A stretch of 64,000 bases of DNA from Arthrobacter sp. U41 (GTDB lineage Bacteria; Actinomycetota; Actinomycetes; Actinomycetales; Micrococcaceae): assembly GCF_001750145.1 (NCBI RefSeq), contig NZ_CP015732.1, positions 2,480,001 to 2,544,000 of the forward strand, read 5' to 3'. Below are positions 11,546 to 19,365 of this stretch, piece by piece. Each line of letters begins with the position of its first letter. The first letter of the stretch is position 1. A program made the translations under genes and the position numbers. The notes beneath the pieces were generated by a model. It ran no database searches and was not told the DNA's origin. It worked only from the letters and a program-made list of their open reading frames with translations.

Positions 11546-12148
11546 ATGGCTGAGCAGAAGCTCGCAGCAGAAGTACGCACCGAATTCGGCAAGGGCTTCG
11601 CCCGCCGCGCCCGCATGGAGGGCCTGATCCCGGCCGTCATCTACGGCCACGGCGCCGAGCCCATCCACATCACCCTGCCGGCCAAGTCCACCACCCTGGC
11701 CGTCCGCGTTGCCAACGCGCTCCTGACCCTGGACATCAACGGCGAACAGCACCTCGCCCTGGTCAAGGACATCCAGCGCAACCCGATCAAGCAGATCATC
11801 GAGCACCTCGACCTCCTGACCGTCCGCCTGGGCGAGAAGGTCACCGTGGACGTTCCCGTGCACGTGACCGGTGAGCTTGCCCCCGGCAACGTGTTCAACC
11901 AGGAAATGACCACCGTCTCCCTCGAGGCCGAGGCTACCCACCTGCCGACCGGCATCGAGGTCAGCATCGAGGGCCGCACGGCCGGCGAGCACATCCACGC
12001 TTCCGACCTTGTTCTGCCCAAGGGCGCCGTCCTGCTGGCCGACGCCGAGGCCCTCGTCGTGCACATCTCCGAGGCCACCGAGGTCTCCGAGGAAGAAGCA
12101 TCCTCCGACGTCACCGAAGGCTCTTCGGTCTCAGAAGCAACCGCGTAG
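11546..12148 (+). CDS. rplY: 50S ribosomal protein L25/general stress protein Ctc
   Basis: The 200-aa long-form L25 (Ctc/TL5 type) binds 5S rRNA. The N-terminal L25 domain (EVRTEFGKGFARRAR and IPAVIYGHG) spans about residues 1-95, and the C-terminal beta-rich Ctc domain follows to about 180. The end is an acidic Ser/Glu tail. GAGGAG six bases before the ATG is a strong ribosome binding site. A leader of roughly 200 nt after the prs hairpins contains a small CCCTTCGGAAGGG hairpin and no gene. It is next to pth, a very common bacterial pairing. Confidence 0.96.
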   Translation: MAEQKLAAEVRTEFGKGFARRARMEGLIPAVIYGHGAEPIHITLPAKSTTLAVRVANALLTLDINGEQHLALVKDIQRNPIKQIIEHLDLLTVRLGEKVTVDVPVHVTGELAPGNVFNQEMTTVSLEAEATHLPTGIEVSIEGRTAGEHIHASDLVLPKGAVLLADAEALVVHISEATEVSEEEASSDVTEGSSVSEATA

Positions 12149-12253
12149 TTCCGGCAAATTTCGGTGGCCGGGTCCCATTGGGGCCCGGCCGCCGTCGTCT
12201 GCCCCGCCTGCCATCCGACCCGGACTTCCCGAATTGCCCCAAAGGACTGATCC

Positions 12254-12841
12254 ATGACTGACACCTGGCTGATCGTAGGCCTCGGGAACCCCGGAGCCGA
12301 GTACGCCCACAACCGGCACAACGTCGGACAGATGGTCCTTGACGAACTCGCTTCCCGGATCGGGAGCGGCTTCAAGTCCCACAAGTCCCGGGCGCAGGTT
12401 CTGGAGGGCCGGCTTGGCATCGGCGGACCGCGGGTGGTGCTGGCCAAACCGATGAGCTACATGAATATTTCCGGCGGGCCGGTCTCTGCGCTGGCCAGGT
12501 TCTATGACATCGAGCCCGGCCATGTCATCGCCGTGCACGACGAAATCGACATTCCCTTTAATACAGTGAAGCTGAAGCTCGGTGGCGGCGAAGGTGGCCA
12601 CAACGGGCTGCGGGATATCTCCAAGGCCCTGGCCACCAAGGACTACCTGCGGGTGCGGGTCGGCGTGGGCCGTCCGCCGGGCCGGATGGACACGGCAGAC
12701 TATGTGCTGAAGGACTTTTCCGGCTCCGAGAAAAAGGAACTGCCGTTCCTCATCGACGCCGCGGCCGATGCTGTGGAGACTTTGGTCCGCGACGGCCTGC
12801 CTGCGGCCCAGCAGCAGTTCCACCCCGCCAAGGCACCCTAG
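12254..12841 (+). CDS. pth: Peptidyl-tRNA hydrolase
   Basis: The 195-aa enzyme releases tRNA from dropped-off peptidyl-tRNA. The signature [20 protein letters not shown] (about residues 10-29) contains the catalytic His; [10 protein letters not shown] and HDEIDIPF follow, and [13 protein letters not shown] completes the active site. The length is normal. It is co-directional with rplY, separated by 105 bp. Confidence 0.97.
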   Translation: MTDTWLIVGLGNPGAEYAHNRHNVGQMVLDELASRIGSGFKSHKSRAQVLEGRLGIGGPRVVLAKPMSYMNISGGPVSALARFYDIEPGHVIAVHDEIDIPFNTVKLKLGGGEGGHNGLRDISKALATKDYLRVRVGVGRPPGRMDTADYVLKDFSGSEKKELPFLIDAAADAVETLVRDGLPAAQQQFHPAKAP

Positions 12842-12907
12842 GCGGACGCGCACTGTACTTTAGCCCGCGCCGGTGGCGAAACGCGTCGTCACCGACCCCC
12901 TAATTGA

Positions 12908-12937
12908 TTTCCAAGCGTACTGAAATGCCGATATGAT
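12908..12937 (+). promoter_or_regulatory. Possible promoter of the first LuxR pair
   Basis: TTTCCA at 12908-12913 and TATGAT at 12932-12937 are separated by 18 bp, the only good sigma-70-like pair in the gap after pth. It would start a transcript about 85 nt before the 13030 start codon. Moderate match only. Confidence 0.35.
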
Positions 12938-13029
12938 CGCTCTACTCTCATGTCGGGGGATAGGGATACGCTACTTCTAGGCGGACGGTCTCGGTTTTGC
13001 TGTCCGCAAAGCGGTACGAAGGAAACTAG

Positions 13030-15774
13030 ATGTCGAGGGAATCGCTGGGCTGGGGAAATGTTTCCACTACATTGGCACCCGCCGAAGAAGAACCTGCAGC
13101 AGGTCCGCTGGACCGGCACCGGTGGACCGGTCTCGCGCGCAATGCCGACGCCGACCGGGTCCGTAGTGCCCTGCTCGCGGAGGACCGCATGGGCGTGGTC
13201 ATCACCGGTGACCGCGGGGTCGGCAAGACACAGGTAGGACGCACTGCGATCGCGGGCTTCGGCCCCGACGTCTATACCCTCCAGCTCCGCAGCTCGGGAC
13301 CGGGGTCGGCGACCCCTTACGGCTGCCTCGCCTTCACCCTCGCCCGCCTGCCGCAAAGCTCCCTTGGCTCGCCGACGGCCATCCTGCACGGCATCACCTC
13401 CCTGATCCGGGACGACGCCGCCGGGCGCAAATGCGTCATTATGCTGGACAACGCCGGAGCCCTGGACGAACTGAGCACCGGTGTCCTGCTCAACCTGCTC
13501 CAGACCCGGACCGCACGGCTCGTCGCCACTGCCCAGCGCACAACGGACCTTCCGCCGGACTTCTACTGGCTCATCACCTCCGGGCAGCTGGCCGAGGTCC
13601 GGCTCGCCAACCTCACGGAGGTCGAAACCCTCGAGGTGCTCAAGGCGGCACTCGGGCACAGGGTCTCCAGCGCACTGGCAAGCCAGCTGCACCAGCTGGT
13701 CGGCGGCAGCCCGACGCTGCTGCAGGCCGTAGTCTCCGAGCAGATCGAACGCGGCAACCTGGTGCTGTCCGGATCCGTCTGGACCCTGGTGGACGAGGTG
13801 GTCCTTGACGGGCGGACCGCACTGGAAGACATCGTCCGGGCACGGTATGCCCGGGAAACACCGGTGGCCCGGGAGCTCATCGAGGTGCTGTCCTGCGCCC
13901 GGACCCTGCCACTGGCCCGGCTCGCGCGGATGTACAGCCCCGGGGTGATCGCGGACATGGAGGACGCGGGCCAGATTGTGATCGAACGGACGGACCGGCA
14001 TCCCGTTTCACTCGGGGACCGCTATCTGGGCGACATCGTTCGGAACTGGCTCAGTGTGGAGCGCAGGCTGGAGCTGCGGGACAAGGTGCCGGGGCACCAG
14101 CAGGAGGAGCTCAATGAGCTCACCGTGGAGGACCTGATGGCCTACGCGGCCTGGACCCACGACTGTGATGCGCCGCTGGCACCCGCCCACGCCGTGGCGG
14201 CCGCCGGCGCCGCCGTCAAACTCTTTGACCCGAAGTTTGCGCTCAAATGCGCCGACAGCCTGACCCCGGAGGATCCGGAATGGACCGAAGGGCAGCTGCA
14301 GAAATCCGCCGCCTACCTTCAGCTGGGGCTCCCACTGCAGGCCATGGCTGCCCTGGACGACGTCTCCGAGGCCCAGCTCAGCACCCTCGGCGCGGAGGCA
14401 TACGCGGAGCTGATCGCCGCGAAGGCGGACTGCATGTCGTGGCTCGAGGACCGGACGGGACAGGTTCCTGAACTGATCCGCCGGGCCCGGCTGCGGCTCC
14501 ATGAACTCGGTGAGCTCCAGCCGGCGGCCTCAGCCGGGGAACTGGCGAGCGCCGGTTGGTGCCTGGACCTCTGCGAATTCAACTACCTCTCCTTCGTCGG
14601 TGACTACGCGCCCATGATGGAACGGCTCAACGCGGCGGCTTCGCCGGACGTGGATGACATCGATCCGGTGCACCGGCTGAGATCCGGGATCATCCTGATG
14701 GAAGCCCTCTGCATGACGGGCAAGGAAATCGATGCCCGCAAGCTGATGCGTGACATCGGCGGGCAGCTGGGGGAATGGTCCAACGTTCCGAGGATCCGCG
14801 AAAACTTCGCCTGGCGGTCCTTCAACGTGCTGCTGCTGTCCGGACAGTGGCGCCAGAGCATCGACATGCTCAAGGACGCCAGCGGCCGGGCCGGCCACGG
14901 GCTGCATTCGGGCAGCGCGGCCACTGATCTTGCGGTTGGACTTGCATACGTCTACGCGGGCCGCGGCTATATGGCGCTCGACCCGCTCCTGGCCGCGATC
15001 GCGCAGCTCGAAGTCCGGGCCAGCCTGCACTCCCTGCGGCAGGCCTACGCAGCGACCGCCTTCGCCTACGCCCAGACCGGCAATTCCGTGCAGGCCACCG
15101 TTTACCTGGACCGGGCACGCTCAGCGGACGGCCCCGCCCGCTTCACGGTCCGAAGCGCCGCGGACTTCTGCATGGACATGGCCTCACGCTGGCTGGGTGA
15201 TCCGGAGGCGAAGGACCGGCTGGTGCGCGCGGCCGAGGAACACTACCGGGCCGGCCGTTACACCCTGGCCGGCATCTTCATGCTCGGCGCGACGGTCAAC
15301 GGCACCACCCGGGACTTCCACTTTATGGAGGAGATCGCCGGGTTGCGGCAGGGTCCGCTGGCGGAGCTGTCCCGGACCGTAGCCGTGGGCAGCCGCAAGA
15401 AAGACGCCGCCATCATGCTGGAAGCCGCAGCCCAGGCCGCGGCCATGGAACTCGACGCAGTCCAGGCCAGATGCGCCGCCCTCGCCTTCGACTTCGCCAA
15501 GGCTGCTGGTCTGAGCGGAAAGGCCAGTGCCGCACACGCCATCCTTGAAAGCCTCGCGGATTCCCTGCCCGCCCTGCCGATCACGCCCAGGAACAAGGGG
15601 CCGCTCCTCACCGAGAGGGAGCGGCAGATAGCCACCCTTGCCGGAAACGGAGTCTCGAACAAGGATATAGCCCTGGCCATCGGCATCTCAGTGAGAACAG
15701 TGGAAGGGCACCTCTACCAGGTGTTCACCAAGCTGGGAGTTTCTTCGCGAAGTGATCTGCTTGGACTTATCTAG
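13030..15774 (+). CDS. Large ATPase-LuxR regulator, pair 1 first gene
   Basis: The 914-aa product is a LAL/MalT-type regulator. The P-loop ATPase has Walker A GDRGVGKT at residues 60-67 and Walker B IMLDN at 137-141. About 600 residues of helical, TPR-like repeats without clear motifs follow. The C-terminal LuxR helix-turn-helix begins near residue 858 (LTERERQI) and has recognition helix SVRTVEGHLYQVF. The Walker B second acidic residue is Asn (N141), unlike its downstream partner, so hydrolysis may be altered. AAGGAA seven bases before ATG 13030 supports the start. Its stop lies inside the next gene, so translation is probably coupled. It resembles the 19366 gene more than its direct neighbour. 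The ligand is unknown. Confidence 0.9.
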   Translation: MSRESLGWGNVSTTLAPAEEEPAAGPLDRHRWTGLARNADADRVRSALLAEDRMGVVITGDRGVGKTQVGRTAIAGFGPDVYTLQLRSSGPGSATPYGCLAFTLARLPQSSLGSPTAILHGITSLIRDDAAGRKCVIMLDNAGALDELSTGVLLNLLQTRTARLVATAQRTTDLPPDFYWLITSGQLAEVRLANLTEVETLEVLKAALGHRVSSALASQLHQLVGGSPTLLQAVVSEQIERGNLVLSGSVWTLVDEVVLDGRTALEDIVRARYARETPVARELIEVLSCARTLPLARLARMYSPGVIADMEDAGQIVIERTDRHPVSLGDRYLGDIVRNWLSVERRLELRDKVPGHQQEELNELTVEDLMAYAAWTHDCDAPLAPAHAVAAAGAAVKLFDPKFALKCADSLTPEDPEWTEGQLQKSAAYLQLGLPLQAMAALDDVSEAQLSTLGAEAYAELIAAKADCMSWLEDRTGQVPELIRRARLRLHELGELQPAASAGELASAGWCLDLCEFNYLSFVGDYAPMMERLNAAASPDVDDIDPVHRLRSGIILMEALCMTGKEIDARKLMRDIGGQLGEWSNVPRIRENFAWRSFNVLLLSGQWRQSIDMLKDASGRAGHGLHSGSAATDLAVGLAYVYAGRGYMALDPLLAAIAQLEVRASLHSLRQAYAATAFAYAQTGNSVQATVYLDRARSADGPARFTVRSAADFCMDMASRWLGDPEAKDRLVRAAEEHYRAGRYTLAGIFMLGATVNGTTRDFHFMEEIAGLRQGPLAELSRTVAVGSRKKDAAIMLEAAAQAAAMELDAVQARCAALAFDFAKAAGLSGKASAAHAILESLADSLPALPITPRNKGPLLTERERQIATLAGNGVSNKDIALAIGISVRTVEGHLYQVFTKLGVSSRSDLLGLI

Positions 15775-18475
15775 GAAGCGCGCAGCCGCCCCCGATGCGA
15801 CAGAAGTGTCCAGAGCCCTGACCGGGCGGACGGAGGACCTGCGCTCGGCGGTGGAGGCCATCCAAGGCAGCACCCACGTCGCGGTCCTGCTGCTCGGGGA
15901 CAGCGGGATCGGCAAATCCACGCTTCTGGAAGCCGTGGTGGAGGAACTGCAGACTACTGTGACCCCTGTGCTTATCCACGGCAGCCCTTCGCTGGCGAAT
16001 GTTCCGTACGGGGTGCTGGGTCCCTTCATTGTCGGCCTGCCCGTGCAGGATGCCACCTCGCAGCTCGCGGTGCTCAGAACCTTCTGGTCCCGGTTGGAGG
16101 AAGAGCGCGGCGTCACCCAGAAGCCCCTGCTGCTGATCGTGGACGACGCCCATGACCTGGATGAGTCGACCGCAGGGATCCTGGTGGAACTCGCCGCCGC
16201 GGGGTGGGCCAAGCTGCTGGTGGCCTCGGCCACCCGCCCGGGCCTGCCGGAGCCGCTGCTTCAGTTGTGGTTTGAAGGCATAGCGGAACGCCTCGACCTT
16301 CGTCCGCTAACCCAGCAACAGACGGCCGAAATCCTGCAACACGAACTCGGTCCCCAGATCCTGCCGAACGTCGCCGAGGTCCTCTGGGAAGCGTCCGAGG
16401 GCAACCCGCTCCTGCTCAACGGGTTGATCGAAGACGCGAAGAGTGACGGCTCACTGCTGCAACGCAACGGGGTGTGGCTGCTCGGGCGTCCCCTCAACAG
16501 CCACGGGGACCGCTTGACCGATGTGGTGCGGCGGCAGTTGCTGCGGCGCTCGCCGGAAGAACGCCAAGCCCTGAACCTGATCGCCCTGGCCGAGCCAGTG
16601 TCCCGCGAGCTCATTGAGTCGACGGTGGGTGAGGTCCCGGTTGCTGCCCTTATCGAACACGAGTTGATCCGCGTTACGCCATCGCCCCACCCTCAACTGC
16701 GGTTGTGGCACTCGATCTACGCGGACACGCTGCGCAACCTGATCTCGCCGGCGCGCAGCCTCCAGCTCCGGCAGAGCCTGCTGCGGCTGATGGACAGCGA
16801 GCTGACGTCGGCAGAAGGCCTGCTGCGCCAGGTGAGCTGGTCGCTGGAATGCGGAGCTGAAGTCGACGACCGTCAGCTGCTGCGTGCCGCGGTCCTCGCC
16901 AGCCGGCTCTATCAGGACGAACTGGCACGCAAGGCCGCCGCTTTGGTCAAGGACCCTGAACTGCAGGTGGCGGCCCGGACGGTGACGGCACGGACCTACT
17001 TCAATACCTCGGACTATGCTGCCGCGCGGGACATCCTGGAGGCCGACTTCGCCAAGGGACACAGTGTGGCTGTCCTCCTCACCGGAACCCTGATGTGGGC
17101 TTCGGTGCTGGCCGCTCTCGGCCACACGCCCACCGACATCATGGACCGCGCCGGCGCACTCCTGGAGGCAGGGGAGCGGCTGGCCAGGGAGAACCCGGAC
17201 GACGCCGAGGAAATCCTCGCGGCCACCAGGGAACGCTATGCCACCATGCACGCCATGGTGTTCGCGCTTGCAGGCGAAAACCCGGACGGTGCCGGCACGG
17301 GAACCGAAGCGGAGCCCGCCCTGCCGAATCCGCCGGCCAACTCCCCTGAAGCAGCCTTCAGGCTGGCGCTGAAATCGGAACTGCTCCTGGTGCAGGGCAA
17401 ATCGGAGCAGTCGTTCGCGGCGGTGTCCGAGGCTCTTGACGTCGCGGGCTCCGGGCACGACGACCTGTATTTTCTGGCCGAATTCCTTGTGGCGCGGGCA
17501 GCAGCGCCCGTGATCCACGGCGGCGACTGGGAAGCCGCAGAATCCCTGCTGGCACGCGTCGCCGCCGGACCGGGACCAAACCTCATCACATTCGGCGGGG
17601 GAGTCCACGCCGCGCGCGGGATCATCCTGCTGTACCAGGGCAAGGCCGCCCAGGCTCTGAACACCCTGAGCGCGGCCCTGGAATCACTGCGGCTCGCGGA
17701 TCCCCAGCAGCTCTTCGCCCTGGCCTCCTCGATGGCTTTCGCCGCCGCCGCGGAAGTCGGCGCCAAGGACAGGGCTGCGGCATTCCTCGCCGACTACGAA
17801 GCCGCACCGCGGGCGGTGTCACGCTACCTGCGCCTCCTCTCGCAGATGGCGGTCACCTACGGAAAAGCGCGCCTCGGCAACTACCCGGGCGCCGTCGAGG
17901 AGCTGCGGGCACTGGGCCGGCCCGATGGCGACGATTCCACCGCAGGCGTGGAGTTCGACTCGCTTGCCTTCTGCCTGGCCCTGGGGGACCGGGACGCAGC
18001 TCTCCGGCTGCTGGAACTGCAGCCAGGGCTGGAAGGCCCCAGGCCGGCCGCGATCTGTCGCTACGCGGCGGCGATCAGAACCGACCTGCCGGCGGACCAC
18101 CTGGACGCTGGCAAAAGCTGCGAGGATGCCGAGCTCTGGGGCTTCGCGGCTTTGGCCTATGACGCCGCTGCGAACGGGTACCGGGCAGCCGGCGACACCC
18201 TGAGGGAACGCATGGCAATGTCCCAGCGCAAGCGCTGCCTGGACAGGGCCGACAGCGCCAACGGCCTCGAACAGGAACCCGAGACCGACGCCTTGGGTCT
18301 GCTGACCCGCCGTGAGCGCGACATCGTGGCACTGGCCGTGCGGGGCCTCAGCGACCGCCAGATTGCCGCCGAACTGCAGGTGTCCATCCGGACAGTCGAG
18401 GGCCACCTGTACCGAAGCTATGCCAAGCTCAACGTCAAAGGCCGGGACCAGCTGCCCGGAGCGTCCCCCGCTTAG
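15752..18475 (+). CDS. Large ATPase-LuxR regulator, pair 1 second gene
   Basis: The 907-aa protein has the same plan as its neighbour. Walker A is GDSGIGKS at 49-56 and Walker B is LLIVDD with D131-D132, so here both acidic residues are present. A long helical region follows, then a LuxR helix-turn-helix from about residue 850 (LTRRERDI) with recognition helix SIRTVEGHLYRSY. The frame opens at GTG 15752, overlapping the previous gene by 23 bp. No clear ribosome binding site precedes it and an in-frame GTG at 15806 is an alternative, but the overlap argues for coupling. Its ATPase sequence and linker (LIEDAKSDGSLLQRNGVW) are closest to the 22168 gene. Confidence 0.9.
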   Translation: MICLDLSRKRAAAPDATEVSRALTGRTEDLRSAVEAIQGSTHVAVLLLGDSGIGKSTLLEAVVEELQTTVTPVLIHGSPSLANVPYGVLGPFIVGLPVQDATSQLAVLRTFWSRLEEERGVTQKPLLLIVDDAHDLDESTAGILVELAAAGWAKLLVASATRPGLPEPLLQLWFEGIAERLDLRPLTQQQTAEILQHELGPQILPNVAEVLWEASEGNPLLLNGLIEDAKSDGSLLQRNGVWLLGRPLNSHGDRLTDVVRRQLLRRSPEERQALNLIALAEPVSRELIESTVGEVPVAALIEHELIRVTPSPHPQLRLWHSIYADTLRNLISPARSLQLRQSLLRLMDSELTSAEGLLRQVSWSLECGAEVDDRQLLRAAVLASRLYQDELARKAAALVKDPELQVAARTVTARTYFNTSDYAAARDILEADFAKGHSVAVLLTGTLMWASVLAALGHTPTDIMDRAGALLEAGERLARENPDDAEEILAATRERYATMHAMVFALAGENPDGAGTGTEAEPALPNPPANSPEAAFRLALKSELLLVQGKSEQSFAAVSEALDVAGSGHDDLYFLAEFLVARAAAPVIHGGDWEAAESLLARVAAGPGPNLITFGGGVHAARGIILLYQGKAAQALNTLSAALESLRLADPQQLFALASSMAFAAAAEVGAKDRAAAFLADYEAAPRAVSRYLRLLSQMAVTYGKARLGNYPGAVEELRALGRPDGDDSTAGVEFDSLAFCLALGDRDAALRLLELQPGLEGPRPAAICRYAAAIRTDLPADHLDAGKSCEDAELWGFAALAYDAAANGYRAAGDTLRERMAMSQRKRCLDRADSANGLEQEPETDALGLLTRRERDIVALAVRGLSDRQIAAELQVSIRTVEGHLYRSYAKLNVKGRDQLPGASPA

Positions 18476-18802
18476 CCGACTGACGTTCTCCGGTCCCCCC
18501 GTTGCGCCATTGTGCCGCTGCGCTGCGGTCTCCCGGCGGCGCCCTGGCGGATCCACTCCATTTTCCGCACCGGGCGTGCGTAACTCGCGGGGTCCGGCAA
18601 GTAGGCTCCGGGCCGGACGGGTAAGCGGACCGCGTAGCCGGACCGAGCCAGCGTCGGAAGCCCGCCGTCGTGGCAAGTACCCTCGATCATGGTTCGTTCG
18701 CAACCCGTCACGAATTCGAGTACGGACTACCGGTGTGCCGCTGGCGTCCGGTTCGCTAGATTGTAGTCAGCACCAGGAACCACCCGACAAAGGACTTTGA
18801 AC
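18476..18802. other. Spacer upstream of the small ORF, no gene seen
   Basis: This is the first part of the 890-bp gap between the two LuxR pairs. Open frames through it look like read-through with no recognisable protein or ribosome binding site. It should hold the promoter for the small ORF at 18803; the A/T-rich TAGATT at 18757-18762 is a possible -10 element but lacks a good -35 partner. Confidence 0.4.
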
Positions 18803-18946
18803 GTGGAGCCATCAACGCGGATGCGGCCCAGGCCCTTCGATGAAGCTGCCAGGATCGCCGGCGTGGGGACGATGATCAGTTCTGGTGCCATAGATACTAA
18901 AATTCTTCCAAATTGGTCTCCCGAATGGTTCCCGCCCTGTGCGTGA
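18803..18946 (+). CDS. Small ORF between LuxR pairs, candidate 47-aa peptide
   Basis: GTG 18803 to TGA 18944-18946 encodes 47 residues. AAAGGA at 18789-18794 lies eight bases before the GTG, the best ribosome binding site in the whole spacer. The N-terminus is basic (RMRPRP), the middle is small and hydrophobic (IAGVGTMISSGA), and the end is PNWSPEWFPPCA, with two Trp, a Pro-Pro and a single Cys. There is no obvious signal peptide, membrane segment or known domain. A large hairpin begins 11 bases after the stop. It resembles nothing I can name. A signalling or modified peptide sensed by the flanking regulators is possible; a non-coding coincidence is the alternative. Confidence 0.45.
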   Translation: MEPSTRMRPRPFDEAARIAGVGTMISSGAIDTKILPNWSPEWFPPCA

Positions 18947-18957
18947 ACCCCTTTGAC

Positions 18958-19019
18958 GGAGCCGACGGCGTCGGAACCTTCTGAGACCGAGGTTCCTCCC
19001 CCCAGCCGCCGTCGGCTCC
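18958..19019. repeat. Long inverted repeat after the small ORF
   Basis: Perfect 13-bp arms at 18958-18970 and 19007-19019 enclose an inner pair GGAACC/GGTTCC (18973-18978 and 18991-18996). The structure begins 11 bases after the small ORF stop and may end its transcript. An open frame crossing it from TTG 18953 to 19276 has no ribosome binding site or recognisable content. Confidence 0.65.
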
Positions 19020-19043
19020 CTAAGATTTCAGTGGCCGCAGTCC

Positions 19044-19078
19044 TGGCTCGGCCGCCCGCAGGCCGGGCGGCCGTGCCA
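19044..19078. repeat. GC-rich hairpin in the LuxR spacer
   Basis: Ten-bp perfect arms at 19049-19058 and 19064-19073 surround a five-base loop. TGGC/GCCA extends them by four pairs across one T-T mismatch. It lies 25 bases after the previous inverted repeat. The remaining spacer to 19365 shows nothing further that I can assign. Confidence 0.6.
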
Positions 19079-19365
19079 AGACTGTGTCGGCACCGAGAAG
19101 CAGAATCTGGCCGGGACGGCAGCCCTCCCGAGCCTTCGCCCGCAGGGACACCCGCGTGGTCGGGCATCGCGTCTCCGGGCGGGCGTGACGGTTCGGACTA
19201 CTTGGTTTGGAACCCTTCGAGACCCGCAGATCCTGAGTACACCCACGTAGCCCAGGTCATGCCCCTACGCCTGTAATCGAGTAGCGCATACGCATCCCGA
19301 ATTTTCCTGCGGTCAATATGTTGGACCTATCGGTAGTCAATACTTTGATTGCGAAGGTCTCTCTC

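Noticed and set aside
12950..13237. Alternative leaderless ORF at ATG 12950
   Set aside because: It runs out of frame into the LuxR gene with Cys/Arg-rich sequence and has no family features.
18727..19167. 146-codon open frame on the minus strand in the same spacer
   Set aside because: No ribosome binding site, low-complexity Gly/Arg composition, and it would oppose the better-supported small ORF.
18953..19276. 107-codon open frame on the plus strand in the LuxR spacer
   Set aside because: TTG start without a ribosome binding site, no recognisable content, and the frame crosses two strong inverted repeats.
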